DNA of 64,000 bases from an uncultured bacterium (GCA_905214425.1 CAJMLY010000003.1:62001-126000); one strand, 5' to 3'. Numbered from the stretch's first letter, positions 8,443 to 17,085 are shown. Notes: a model not told the origin generated them from the letters alone. Numbers and translations are program-made.

Positions 8443-8757
8443 AGGTGGACCCCTTTCGAACTACGGGGCCCCGATTGCTAGGACCTACAGAAGGGTGCGA
8501 CAAGCACACAACGTTTAGGAACACTCGGGAGCCGACAGATACTAATGTGACGCTTATGCAATCACGTTCGTATAGGTTACGGGGAAATGAGTTCGATTTC
8601 AAGCGTGAACTGCGATTTTTTACTCGTGTGGAGACTTTTTCGTAATCTTATGAACACACGTCTCCGCAACTTGACGATAACCAGCTAGGCATTTGGCTTT
8701 GGGGTAAAGTATCCGGAGCCAACGATTCTAGATCGATTTTTCGAGAAAGGTGCCCGC
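8443..8757. other. Divergent intergenic region rpsA / HAD gene
   Basis: 315 nt between divergent genes. It is AT-richer than its surroundings and holds the rpsA promoter candidate at 8574-8602. No small gene or riboswitch was recognised. Confidence 0.6.
8574..8602 (-). promoter_or_regulatory. rpsA promoter candidate
   Basis: Minus-strand -35 TTGAAA (8602-8597), 17-nt spacer, -10 TAACCT (8579-8574). This leaves a 5' leader of about 125 nt. Confidence 0.5.
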
Positions 8758-9516
8758 GTGCTCAAAGCAGTCGTTTTCGATATGGACGAAACGCTTCTCA
8801 GCATCAACCTCAACGCGTTCATCCTTCGCTATTTTAAGGATGTCTCTTCGATGCTCGCGGATATCGGCCGCCGCAGCCGTGGTGGCACGATGGCACGCCT
8901 CGGCACCATCCTGGTCGACCTCAACGCCAATCGCCGCAGCGGCACGGACAACCGCACCAATCTTGAGTTTTACCAAGAAGAGGTCGAGCGCCGATGCGGT
9001 ATCCGCCTCTCCGATCCCATCATCTACGAGGCGTTTACCTACTATGACCGCGAAGTTCTTCCGTACAAGAACGACGATGTCATTAACGCCCACGCCATGC
9101 CGGGCGCGCACGCCGCGCTCCAGGCCGTACAGGACGCTGGACTGCGTTGCGCGCTCTTTACCAACCCCAGCTTTCCCCAGGGGGCCATCGAGTGCCGCAT
9201 GGGCTGGGGCGACCTGGCCGATGCTCCCTTTGAGCTCGTCACGCACATGGGAAACACCACCCGCTGCAAGCCCGATGCCACCTACTATCTAGAGCAGCTT
9301 CAGGTGATGGGGCTCGAGCCGCACGAGGTCCTTATGGTGGGCAACGATCCCAAGCGCGACTTCCCGTCCCCCGATTGCGGCATCCAAACCGCCTTTGTGG
9401 GCCAAGGCAAGCCCAGCCGAGCCACCTGGCGCGGAACCATGGAAGACTTCGCCCGCGACTTTAACGCCGTAATCGAAGCCTTCTACGAACACCAAGTAGC
9501 CGACGAACTGTCCTAG
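8758..9516 (+). CDS. HAD family hydrolase
   Basis: 252 residues. HAD motif I is FDMDETLL at residues 7-14 with the two catalytic aspartates, motif II is the ALFTNPS segment, motif III the lysine in RCKPDATYY, and motif IV GNDPKRD. These support a haloacid-dehalogenase phosphatase with a cap inserted after motif I. The substrate is not predictable. The start is GTG at 8758 with AAAGG upstream. Its stop overlaps the stop of the convergent cysteine desulfidase gene by 4 nt. Confidence 0.85.
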   Translation: MLKAVVFDMDETLLSINLNAFILRYFKDVSSMLADIGRRSRGGTMARLGTILVDLNANRRSGTDNRTNLEFYQEEVERRCGIRLSDPIIYEAFTYYDREVLPYKNDDVINAHAMPGAHAALQAVQDAGLRCALFTNPSFPQGAIECRMGWGDLADAPFELVTHMGNTTRCKPDATYYLEQLQVMGLEPHEVLMVGNDPKRDFPSPDCGIQTAFVGQGKPSRATWRGTMEDFARDFNAVIEAFYEHQVADELS

Positions 9517-10832
9517 CACACTTGGGTTTTGCCGATCATGATGTTGAGGATCTCGACGTCGGTATCTTTCATACCCACACGGCCCACGTAGCCCATGCTG
9601 GCGATTGTCTGCTCAACGGTAGCCTGGATCAGGCCCTCGCCGGCGCGGAAGCCGCGACCCTGCATAGCCATATCGTGGCCCAGAATCGCCGCATCAACGG
9701 CAGCCGAGATCTTGGCGGCACAGCTCGCCTTGGCGCCGTCGCACACGATGCCGCCCACGTTGCCAAGCGTATTCGAGACCGTCGCGCCAATCTGCTCGCG
9801 CGTGCCACCGCACAGCCAGGTAATCGCAGCGCCGGCGCCGCACGCAGCGCAAATAGCACCGCAAAACGCCGAGAGCGCACCAATATAGCTCTTGATATGC
9901 ACGGCAATAAGATCGGACAGCATCACGGCGCGCACCAGGCGCTCGTGGTCGCAACGCAGGTACTCGGCATACTCCATGACGGGCAATGCGCAGGTAATTC
10001 CCTGATTGCCCGAGCCGCACACTATGGCGACCGGCAGCGCGCAGCCGTTCATGCGGGCGTCGGATCCGGCGGCCGCACGGGCACGGGCACGGCAGGCGAC
10101 GTCATCGGCACGAGCACCCAGCAGCGTACGACCCACCTCGGCGCCCCAAGCGTGCGCAAGGCCCTCGGCACTGATTGCGCCATTCAGCTCAATCTGACGC
10201 TCAACGGCAGCGCGGGCGTCCTCAATGTCACCGTCCTCGATAAAGTCGATGATGGTCTCAATCGACATGGGCGTATCGGCGTTATCTGCCGCCCGCTCGG
10301 CCACGACGCGCTCGGCGCAGGCGGCACACTCCCCCGCCGACTTGCCGCATACCGGAATACCGTCGAGCGTATGGCACGTGACATTGGTGTGGTGGTCGGT
10401 AATCTCGACGACCGCGGTATGGCCCCCGGCCGTGGCGGTCACCTTGATGTAGAGGTTGGGCACACCCTCGACAAGCGACACATCGCAGTAGTCGGCGTCG
10501 GCGAGGAGCTCGGCCACGCGAGCACGGTCTTCATCGTTAACGCTCTCGAGCACCTCGAGCGCGCTCTTGGCGTCGCCGCCCACGGCACCCAGCACGGCCG
10601 CGGCCTCAATACCGTGCATACCGCCCGAGTTGGGCACGGTCACGCTCTTAACGTTCTTAATGATGTTGCCCGAGCATGCAACATCCATATGATCTGGTTC
10701 GCAACCGAGCGTCTGGCTCGCCAGCGCCGCTGCATAGGCAACGGCAATGGGCTCGGTACAGCCGAGCGCGCAGACAAGCTCGCGGTTCAAAACATCGCAA
10801 AACGCGGCATCACGGACGGGATCGGTAGGCAT
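9513..10832 (-). CDS. L-cysteine desulfidase family protein (CyuA/YhaM, UPF0597)
   Basis: 439 residues, family length. The N-terminal GCTEPIAVAYAAA motif contains Cys25, and further conserved cysteines sit in GSGNQGI...C and CGAICAACGAG segments. Members hold an oxygen-sensitive iron-sulfur cluster and split cysteine to pyruvate, ammonia and sulfide, or act as serine dehydratase alpha-like proteins. In an anaerobe, cysteine breakdown is plausible. The gene stands alone; only about 55 nt of simple leader precede it. Which amino acid is the true substrate is not shown by the sequence. Confidence 0.82.
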   Translation of the reverse strand: MPTDPVRDAAFCDVLNRELVCALGCTEPIAVAYAAALASQTLGCEPDHMDVACSGNIIKNVKSVTVPNSGGMHGIEAAAVLGAVGGDAKSALEVLESVNDEDRARVAELLADADYCDVSLVEGVPNLYIKVTATAGGHTAVVEITDHHTNVTCHTLDGIPVCGKSAGECAACAERVVAERAADNADTPMSIETIIDFIEDGDIEDARAAVERQIELNGAISAEGLAHAWGAEVGRTLLGARADDVACRARARAAAGSDARMNGCALPVAIVCGSGNQGITCALPVMEYAEYLRCDHERLVRAVMLSDLIAVHIKSYIGALSAFCGAICAACGAGAAITWLCGGTREQIGATVSNTLGNVGGIVCDGAKASCAAKISAAVDAAILGHDMAMQGRGFRAGEGLIQATVEQTIASMGYVGRVGMKDTDVEILNIMIGKTQVC

Positions 10833-10997
10833 AGGTATCTCCTGCTTGCATAACGGGCTGGGCTCTCAAGAATGGTTAGTTCCTTTATTTGATAACAATG
10901 CATCAAAAACCGCAACCATGGTTCCGGCGGACGGCGCTCGGGCACAAACTGGTGGCATTCATTCATGAAAAGCTAGTCTTGTTGCATGCTAAAGCGT

Positions 10998-11027
10998 TTG
11001 ACCAAAAAACGCCCGAGCGTTTACACA
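10998..11027 (+). promoter_or_regulatory. rpiB promoter candidate
   Basis: TTGACC at 10998-11003, 17-18-nt spacer, TTACAC/TACACA at 11021-11027, about 80 nt before the rpiB start. Confidence 0.4.
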
Positions 11028-11104
11028 AAAGTCGCGCTATCATGCAGTCGAACGCGGTAAACACCTTTAGCATTTGCGCCGCACAGACCAGAGAGGAACC
11101 ATCC

Positions 11105-11572
11105 ATGAAGATCGGTATCGGTAACGACCACGCCGCCGTCGAGCTCAAGAACATCATCTCCGAGCACCTGAAGGAACGCGGCTGCGAGGTCGTGAACTTT
11201 GGCACCGACACCTCCGAGAGCTTTGACTACCCCATCGCCGGCTACAAGGTGGGTAAGGCCGTTGCCAACGGCGACGTCGACCTGGGCATCCTCATCTGTG
11301 GCACCGGCGTCGGGATTAGCCTGGCTGCCAACAAGGTCGAGGGCGTACGCGCCGTCGTGTGCTCCGAGCCCTTCAGCGCCAAGCTCTCCCGCATGCACAA
11401 CAATACCAACGTGCTCGCCTTTGGCGCCCGCGTCGTGGGCTCCGAGCTCGCCAAGATGATTGTCGACGAGTGGCTCGACGCCGAGTTTGAGGGCGGTCGT
11501 CACGAGCGTCGCGTTAACCTCCTCAACGAGATCGACCACACGCGCGGCCTCAAGGTCGTCGACGAGGCCTAA
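11105..11572 (+). CDS. rpiB: Ribose-5-phosphate isomerase B
   Basis: 155 residues of the LacAB/RpiB fold. It interconverts ribose-5-phosphate and ribulose-5-phosphate in the pentose phosphate pathway. The N-terminal MKIGIGNDHA (general acid-base region), the catalytic cysteine at about position 65 in ILICGTGVGISLAANK, and HNNTNVLAFGAR are the family signatures. The start at 11105 is supported by GAGAGGA upstream; the frame is open further 5', but nothing there resembles the family. It is monocistronic and followed by a hairpin. Confidence 0.93.
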   Translation: MKIGIGNDHAAVELKNIISEHLKERGCEVVNFGTDTSESFDYPIAGYKVGKAVANGDVDLGILICGTGVGISLAANKVEGVRAVVCSEPFSAKLSRMHNNTNVLAFGARVVGSELAKMIVDEWLDAEFEGGRHERRVNLLNEIDHTRGLKVVDEA

Positions 11573-11599
11573 ACATCTCAGTGCCACAAGCTAACAGCA

Positions 11600-11634
11600 G
11601 GGGCCCGCTCGGAACACATGTCCGAGCGGGCCCC
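11600..11634 (+). terminator. rpiB terminator hairpin
   Basis: 14-bp perfect GC-rich stem (11600-11613 with 11621-11634), followed by only a weak T-rich tail. Confidence 0.65.
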
Positions 11635-11648
11635 TTCATAGATTTTGG

Positions 11649-11685
11649 AATAAAAGGGCGCCGCGGATGGAGTTCCGCGGCGCCC
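11649..11685 (-). terminator. ndk terminator
   Basis: 12-bp perfect stem (11656-11667 with 11674-11685) followed on the minus strand by TTTTATT. Confidence 0.85.
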
Positions 11686-11723
11686 AAGCCACACGCTAAC
11701 AGCTTTAAGGAGTCAAAGCTGGT

Positions 11724-12128
11724 TTAGCCAAAGAAACGCTTGATCTCGATCTCGGCGTTCTCCAGGCAGTCGGATCCGTGGATCACGTTGGCGTTGACAT
11801 CGACAGCGAAGTCGCCGCGAATGGTGCCGGGGGCAGCATCAAGCGGGTTGGTAGCGCCCATAAGGGTGCGCATCTTAGCAACAGCGGAGAGACCGGAAAC
11901 GACCATCTTGACGACCGGACCGCTCGTCATAAAGTCGCAGAGACCGCCAAAGAAGGGCTTGTCGGCCAGATGGGCGTAGTGCTCCTCGACGGTAGCGCGC
12001 TCGAGCGTGGTCATCTCCATGCGCTCGATGACAAGGCCGCTGCGCTCGATGCGAGCAACAATCTCGCCGATCTTGCGGTCGCGCACGGCGTCGGGCTTAA
12101 TCATGATGAAGGTCTTCTCGATAGCCAT
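11724..12128 (-). CDS. ndk: Nucleoside diphosphate kinase
   Basis: 134 residues, typical for bacterial Ndk. It transfers the gamma-phosphate from ATP to other NDPs through a phosphohistidine intermediate; that histidine is in NVIHGSD (residue 117). The N-terminal IEKTFIMIKPDAV and RGDFAVD blocks are also diagnostic. The start at 12128 has AAAGG upstream; a longer in-frame extension lacks conservation and a ribosome site. Monocistronic, with its own promoter candidate. Confidence 0.96.
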   Translation of the reverse strand: MAIEKTFIMIKPDAVRDRKIGEIVARIERSGLVIERMEMTTLERATVEEHYAHLADKPFFGGLCDFMTSGPVVKMVVSGLSAVAKMRTLMGATNPLDAAPGTIRGDFAVDVNANVIHGSDCLENAEIEIKRFFG

Positions 12129-12433
12129 AAGGTAGCCTTTCAAGTAGGTTCGCGCGTGCCCAAGTCCCATTCCGGCACCCGCCTGGACTGCATCGTAACA
12201 GAGTTTTAGCTGCAGTTAAACAAAAAGCTGTTTATTGAAACGTTGCAATTTATTGAAGCGTTCCATATGTGTCACTTCTGTTTCGAAGCTCGATTAGAGT
12301 ACCATCCGACTGCCCATCAACCGCATCGAGCAGAGCAGACGGTCGGTTGCCGCCCGCGAACGTACCCCCTTCACAACCTGCCCAAAGGTCCTACAGAACT
12401 TCTCGACAAACCCCTCCCCCATAGAAACAAAAT
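12129..12433. other. Gene-free region upstream of ndk
   Basis: About 300 nt between ndk and the argH terminator. It contains the ndk promoter candidate and two direct copies of TTTATTGAARCGTT (12231-12244 and 12249-12262). No coding region is supported. Confidence 0.55.
12192..12220 (-). promoter_or_regulatory. ndk promoter candidate
   Basis: Minus-strand -35 TTTAAC (12220-12215), 17-nt spacer, -10 TACGAT (12197-12192). Confidence 0.5.
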
Positions 12434-12461
12434 ACGGACGCCCACATCAGCAGGCGCCCGT
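12427..12461 (-). terminator. argH terminator
   Basis: 9-nt arms 12434-12442 and 12453-12461 with one mismatch; minus-strand ATTTTGTTT follows. Confidence 0.75.
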
Positions 12462-12512
12462 AAAACAAAAACGATTTATCAATAAATGGACGATACGGCT
12501 TCAGCCAAACCT

Positions 12513-13943
12513 CTACTTTGCTCCGTGACCCATCTCGACGACCTTGGTCAGCGATCCAAACACGCCCTCGTCGGCCACGAGCTGTGCCTCGGCACGCTGC
12601 AGCTGCACGGCAACGGCGGCAGGGGCGGTACCGCCCTCGGTCGTGCGTGCAGCGACAATCGACGGGATGTCGAGCGCCTCGGTAATGTCGTGCTCAAAGA
12701 GCGAGCTTGCCTCCTGGAACACCTCAAACGGCAGGTCCTCAAGATTGCAGCCACGCTTCTCACACATCAGGACCAAATGGCCCACCACGGCGTGTGCCTC
12801 GCGGAACGGCAGGCCACGCTTGGCCAGGTAATCGGCAACATCGGTAGCGGCAAGGTGCCCCACGCCGCACTCGCGCGCCATGGCATCCTCGTTGACAGTC
12901 CAGGTCGAAATCATACCGGCCATAACGGACAGGCACTGCATAAGCGTATGGGCGGTATCGAGCGCGCCCTCCTTGTCCTCCTGCAAGTCCTTGTTATAAG
13001 CGAGCGGCAAGCCCTTCATGGTCACGAGCAGCTGCACCAGGTTGCCATAGACTCGGCCGCTCTTGCCGCGGATAAGCTCGGCAAAGTCGGGGTTCTTCTT
13101 CTGCGGCATGATGGACGAGCCGGTGGAGTACGAGTCGGAAAGCGTGATAAAGCCAAATTCGGAGCTCGACCACAGCACGATCTCCTCGGAAAGACGCGAC
13201 AGGTGCATGGCCATGACAGAGCCGGCGTAATGCAGATCGAGCAGGAAATCGCGGTCGGAAACCGCATCGAGCGAGTTGGGAATCACGCCCGCAAAGCCAA
13301 GTTCGGCAGCCGTCATCTGACGATCGAGCGGATAGCTCGTGCCGGCAAGCGCGGCAGCGCCCAGCGGACAGTTGTCGGCGGCATCAAAGGCTGCCTTCAG
13401 GCGTGTAAAGTCGCGCGCGAACATCCAGGAATACGCCAGCAGATGATGCGACAGCAGCACGGGCTGAGCGTGCTGCATGTGCGTGTAGCCCGGCAGAATC
13501 ACCTTGTCGTACTTCTTAGCCGCATCCACCAGCACATGGCGCAGCTCAAGATTGGCCCCCATGAGCTCCTTGGCCAGCGCCTTGACGCCCAGACGTGTGT
13601 CGGTCGCCACCTGGTCGTTGCGCGAACGTCCGGTATGCAAGCGCTTGCCAGCCTCGCCGATGCGAAGCGTCAGCTCGCTCTCGATGGACATATGAATGTC
13701 CTCGTCGTTGATGTCGAAGGTGAAGTTGCCGGCATCGATATCCTGTTCGATTCCGGTCAGACCCTCGGCAATCGCTTGCTCGTCCTCGGCGCTGATAATG
13801 CCCTGGGCCGCCAGCATCTTGGCATGTGCCTTAGATCCGGCGATGTCCTGCTTATAGAGATGTTTGTCGACCGGCAGCGACGCACCAAACTCCTGCGTGA
13901 CCTCGGCCACGCCTGCCTCAAAACGACCGCCCCAAAGAGCCAT
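12513..13943 (-). CDS. argH: Argininosuccinate lyase
   Basis: 476 residues of the fumarase/aspartase superfamily. It splits argininosuccinate into arginine and fumarate, the last step of arginine synthesis. The signature GSSIMPQKKNP carries the mobile catalytic serine loop; HTGRSRNDQ and the TSYPLDR region are also typical. The start at 13943 (ALWGGRF) matches the family N-terminus and has AAAGGGG upstream. argG lies upstream on the same strand, separated by about 500 nt that contain a small ORF and a hairpin, so the two genes are probably not a tight operon. Confidence 0.96.
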   Translation of the reverse strand: MALWGGRFEAGVAEVTQEFGASLPVDKHLYKQDIAGSKAHAKMLAAQGIISAEDEQAIAEGLTGIEQDIDAGNFTFDINDEDIHMSIESELTLRIGEAGKRLHTGRSRNDQVATDTRLGVKALAKELMGANLELRHVLVDAAKKYDKVILPGYTHMQHAQPVLLSHHLLAYSWMFARDFTRLKAAFDAADNCPLGAAALAGTSYPLDRQMTAAELGFAGVIPNSLDAVSDRDFLLDLHYAGSVMAMHLSRLSEEIVLWSSSEFGFITLSDSYSTGSSIMPQKKNPDFAELIRGKSGRVYGNLVQLLVTMKGLPLAYNKDLQEDKEGALDTAHTLMQCLSVMAGMISTWTVNEDAMARECGVGHLAATDVADYLAKRGLPFREAHAVVGHLVLMCEKRGCNLEDLPFEVFQEASSLFEHDITEALDIPSIVAARTTEGGTAPAAVAVQLQRAEAQLVADEGVFGSLTKVVEMGHGAK

Positions 13944-14061
13944 GGAACCGTCCCCTTTCTCCAAATACCAAAACAAGCGCCCAAAGCAATGCGCCATATC
14001 GCTAAAGCGATTTTTCAACCGCTAGTTTTACACATTCCCCACCGTGTGCGGAGCCATGTAA

Positions 14062-14232
14062 CTAATTTGCAAAGAAGTGACGCGCCATGCACTTGGCGCC
14101 CAACGTCTCCCTCCGGATGTTGCCCTGCGAACCATCGATCCAGGCCTTCAGGCTCATAGGGACGTCCTCGACCCTTGCAGCATCGAACTCGGGCGCGAGG
14201 GCAAGTAAAGCATGCGCGATAGCATTGAACAT
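14062..14232 (-). CDS. Small hypothetical protein, 56 aa
   Basis: A short ORF between argG and argH: ATG at 14232, stop TAG at 14064-14062, with GAGGAG 8 nt upstream of the start. The product begins MFNAIAHALL and continues with a mixed soluble sequence containing one Trp and a C-terminal MARHFFAN. No family was recognised. The strong ribosome site is the main argument for it being real. It could be a genuine small protein or an upstream ORF influencing argH; composition alone does not decide. Confidence 0.4.
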   Translation of the reverse strand: MFNAIAHALLALAPEFDAARVEDVPMSLKAWIDGSQGNIRRETLGAKCMARHFFAN

Positions 14233-14283
14233 AATGGATACTCCTCATATATATAGGCGCAGAGCCGCCAAATTGATAGAAGG

Positions 14284-14311
14284 AGCCCCGCCGGACAACC
14301 CCGGCGGGGCT
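14284..14311. terminator. GC-rich hairpin downstream of argG
   Basis: 11-bp perfect stem (14284-14294 with 14301-14311) in the argG-argH gap, about 155 nt past the argG stop. The following minus-strand CCTTCTATC is a poor T-run, so termination would be partial. The rest of 14312-14465 shows nothing recognisable. Confidence 0.5.
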
Positions 14312-14465
14312 CGGACTCAGCCGCAGACGCGGCATCATATATGCGGGCGGAACGTAGGGGCCACCGATGTTAAGAAGTGTCAGCAAGCATAACGAAAGGT
14401 AGGGACCCCGTGCGCCCGTTATGTATCACGCGGATGGGCCGCGCGGATACCAAGGGAAGGAGGCG

Positions 14466-15692
14466 CTAGGCCTGGGCGGCAGCAGAGCTGGGGCCCTGGA
14501 CCTTTGCCCACGTCTTGAGCGACAGCGTATCGATCTCGATAAAGCCGGCGCTGGCCTTCTCGTCAAACGTGGTGTCGCGGTCGTAGGTAGCCAGACCGTA
14601 GTCGTAGAGGCTGAAGGGGCTCTTGCGGCCGACGACATGGCAGTTGCCCTTAAAGAACTTCAGACGGACAGTGCCGGTCACGAACTTCTGGGTATCGGCC
14701 ATAAAGGCATCGAGCGCGTTTTTGAGCGGGCTGTACCACTGGCCGTTGTACACGGCGGTGGCCCAATCCTGCTCGAGCTTAATCTTGGTCTTGAGCAAAT
14801 CGCCCTCGACGCAGATGTCCTCGAGCGCCTTGTGGGCGGTGATGAGCGTCAGGGCTCCGGGAACCTCATAGCACTCACGGCTCTTGAGGCCCACCAGACG
14901 ATCCTCGACCAGATCGAGGCGGCCAAAGCCATTGTCGCCGGAGATCTTGTTGAGGGCGATGACGATCTCGGAGAGCTTCATCTTCTTGCCGTCGACGGCG
15001 ACGGGCTTGCCGGCCTCAAACTCAATCTCGGTGTAGGTCGGGGTGTCCGGCGTGTCCTCGGGGTTCTTGGTCATAACCCAAGCGTCGTCGAGCGGCTCGT
15101 TCCAGGGATCCTCCAGGTGACCGCACTCAATGGCACGACCCCACAGGTTGTCGTCGATGGAGTAGGGGTTGTCGTTGGCACCCTCGGGAACCGGCACGTT
15201 GTGGGCGTGGGCATAGGCGACCTCGTCGGGACGGCACTTCAGATCCCACTCACGAACCGGAGCGATAACCTTAAGCTCGGGATCGAGGGCCTTGACGGCG
15301 GCCTCAAAACGAACCTGGTCGTTACCCTTGCCGGTGCAGCCGTGGGCGACGTAGGTCGCGCCAAACTCGTGGGCGACCTCAACAAGCTTCTTGGCAAGCA
15401 GCGGGCGGGAAAGAGCGGAGAGCAGCGGGTACTTGTTCTCGTACATGGAGTTTGCTGCGATGGCTTTGGTCAGGAACTCATCGGAGAACTCGTCGCGCAG
15501 ATCGAGCACCTGGCAATCCAGAACGCCCAGGTCGAGCGCCTTCTGCTTCTTGGCATCCAGGCCGGTCTCCTCCTGGCCCACGTTGCCGCAGACACAAACG
15601 ACATCGAGATTCTTCTCGTCCTGGAGCCACTTGACACATACGGATGTATCAAGACCACCGGAATATGCGAGAACGACTTTTTCCTTGCTCAT
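14466..15692 (-). CDS. argG: Argininosuccinate synthase
   Basis: 408 residues. It condenses citrulline and aspartate using ATP. The P-loop-like pyrophosphatase motif SGGLDTS lies at about residues 11-17, and the GCTGKGNDQVRFE block is the citrulline/aspartate site. The start at 15692 is preceded by GAAAGGAAA. The mRNA leader is long (over 350 nt from the promoter candidate) and contains an arginine-rich short ORF, so expression is probably controlled by arginine supply. argH lies downstream on the same strand. Confidence 0.96.
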   Translation of the reverse strand: MSKEKVVLAYSGGLDTSVCVKWLQDEKNLDVVCVCGNVGQEETGLDAKKQKALDLGVLDCQVLDLRDEFSDEFLTKAIAANSMYENKYPLLSALSRPLLAKKLVEVAHEFGATYVAHGCTGKGNDQVRFEAAVKALDPELKVIAPVREWDLKCRPDEVAYAHAHNVPVPEGANDNPYSIDDNLWGRAIECGHLEDPWNEPLDDAWVMTKNPEDTPDTPTYTEIEFEAGKPVAVDGKKMKLSEIVIALNKISGDNGFGRLDLVEDRLVGLKSRECYEVPGALTLITAHKALEDICVEGDLLKTKIKLEQDWATAVYNGQWYSPLKNALDAFMADTQKFVTGTVRLKFFKGNCHVVGRKSPFSLYDYGLATYDRDTTFDEKASAGFIEIDTLSLKTWAKVQGPSSAAAQA

Positions 15693-15897
15693 GGCTGTTT
15701 CCTTTCGCCCTTGGTAGCTAGTTAGAACATCGGTCAGTTGCAAGTCACCTTGAGGTCAAAAACCGTGCAATATCAGGTTATTCAGCAGAATGCATCACAG
15801 GCATGCCCTAGAAACATGCGGCTATGTCGTGCTTAAACCCAACGACCTCAAAATGACTCTGTTGAGGCATTGCGCCCCATGCGGACAGAGACGATTG
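15693..15897 (-). promoter_or_regulatory. argG 5' leader with competing pairings
   Basis: In transcript order, CCTCAA (15867-15862), TTGAGGTC (15851-15844) and GACCTCAA (15757-15750) are arranged so the middle segment can pair with either neighbour (6 bp or 8 bp). No intrinsic terminator with a T-run was seen between the short ORF and argG, so any control would be translational, Rho-based or unknown. Confidence 0.45.
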
Positions 15898-15972
15898 TTA
15901 TCGTCGTCGGGAAATTGCGCGCTGGCGTCGGATGGCATTGTCTGCAGTGGTGATGATCTTTACGAACTGCAT
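15898..15972 (-). CDS. Arginine-rich leader peptide of argG, 24 aa
   Basis: Short ORF with ATG at 15972 and TAA at 15900-15898, preceded by a strong ribosome site (GAAAGGAGAGG). The product starts MQFVKIITT and ends RRQRAISRRR, so six of the last ten residues are arginine. Four of those six are CGA codons. The last CGA codons can pair with TCGTC just past the stop (15905-15901 with 15894-15890). Ribosome stalling at scarce Arg-tRNA is the obvious hypothesis, as in other amino-acid leader peptides. That it is translated and regulatory is inference. Confidence 0.6.
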   Translation of the reverse strand: MQFVKIITTADNAIRRQRAISRRR

Positions 15973-16075
15973 CTGCCTCTCCTTTCACGCATCGCCGGGC
16001 GCAATTCAAATATCGCAAACGGTACCTTTTCCTCGGTAAGCGGCTCTTTTGCCGTCTCCGTTTTCGATGTTCGCT

Positions 16076-16103
16076 ATATTACGATAAAGTGCACGCTGCG
16101 CAA
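16076..16103 (-). promoter_or_regulatory. argG promoter candidate
   Basis: Minus-strand -35 TTGCGC (16103-16098), 16-nt spacer, -10 TAATAT (16081-16076), about 100 nt upstream of the leader ORF. Confidence 0.45.
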
Positions 16104-16246
16104 GCGACAAATTCAAATTTCTGAAAAGTTTTTTCATTAGTTTGTGAATTGCAGTGCAAATACGCACCATTCCTGCGAAAATACGCTCGACTACTAGTTG
16201 ATGGTTATAACGTCTGAAACAATCTCGAAACGAAAGGCGCATTTTT

Positions 16247-17074
16247 ATGCAAACTTACGAATCGGACGCCAACATCGGCAACATTAAGATTCTCGCCGTC
16301 GATATGGACAAGACGCTGCTGACCGACGAGCGTGTGCTGCCCCAGGGTCTTGATGAGCGCCTGGACAAGCTCGCCGACGCCGGCATCGTATTCTGCCCCG
16401 CCAGCGGACGTCCCGCCCCCAAGCTCGAGGAGATGTTCGAGGGCATCAAGAACCGCCTCGCCTTTTGTCCCGACAACGGAGCGTGCGTGATCTATCGCGG
16501 CAGCTATATCTATAAGAGCAATATTGACGTGGAGCTGTATCAGCAGGTCTTGAGCCGTGCCTCGGAGGATCCTCGCGCTGTCCCCGTCCTGTGCTGCTTC
16601 GACGAGTTCTACGTGCTTGCCCGCGACCATCAATACCACGACGAGATCAGCGTCTACTACAACACAATCAACTACGTCGACAGCTTTGAGGGCATTGATT
16701 TCGAGTCCAACAAGATTTCGGTCTTCTTCCCCGGCTACGACGCCGAGCCCGCTTTCCGCGAGACCTATAGCCCCGAGTTCTCGAACAAGCTCTACGTCAC
16801 CAACGCCGGGCGCGAGTGGATCGACTTTATGAACCTGGGCGTCGACAAGGGCGCCGGCGTCGCTCACCTGTGCGAGCACCTGGGCATCGATATTGCCAAT
16901 GCTGCCGCCGTGGGCGACACCTACAACGACATCCCCATGCTCGAGCGCGTCGGTCACAGCTTTATCGTGGACAATGCCGAGGAGCACATGAACGCGCACG
17001 CCAAGTGGCGCATTCCGAGCAACAACGACGGGGGCGTACTGACGCTCATCGACGCCATCTTGGCGGCTCGTTAA
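16247..17074 (+). CDS. Cof-type HAD-IIB phosphatase
   Basis: 275 residues. Motif I VDMDKTLL (Asp19/Asp21) and the C-terminal motif IV GDTYNDIPMLE, with DKGAGVAHLCEHLGI before it, place this in the Cof/HAD-IIB subfamily, which dephosphorylates sugar phosphates and similar metabolites. The substrate is unknown. AAAGG lies upstream of the ATG. It diverges from argG, and the shared region is AT-rich. A 130-nt inverted repeat and then a bidirectional terminator follow. Confidence 0.87.
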   Translation: MQTYESDANIGNIKILAVDMDKTLLTDERVLPQGLDERLDKLADAGIVFCPASGRPAPKLEEMFEGIKNRLAFCPDNGACVIYRGSYIYKSNIDVELYQQVLSRASEDPRAVPVLCCFDEFYVLARDHQYHDEISVYYNTINYVDSFEGIDFESNKISVFFPGYDAEPAFRETYSPEFSNKLYVTNAGREWIDFMNLGVDKGAGVAHLCEHLGIDIANAAAVGDTYNDIPMLERVGHSFIVDNAEEHMNAHAKWRIPSNNDGGVLTLIDAILAAR

Positions 17075-17085
17075 CGTGGCTCGTC

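Noticed and set aside
12243..12485. 80-codon plus-strand ORF downstream of ndk promoter region
   Set aside because: Rich in His/Pro/Arg in a pattern typical of shadow frames; no ribosome site and it runs into the argH terminator.
14411..14470. Plus-strand 19-codon GTG ORF ending in Arg-Arg-Arg with AAAGG upstream, near the argG 3' end
   Set aside because: It runs antisense into the argG coding end and has no arginine gene downstream; the Arg codons mirror the GC-rich argG tail. Probably chance.
15790..16140. 116-codon plus-strand ORF opposite the argG leader
   Set aside because: No ribosome site, no family, and composition expected from the reverse of the structured leader; the minus-strand short ORF explains the region better.
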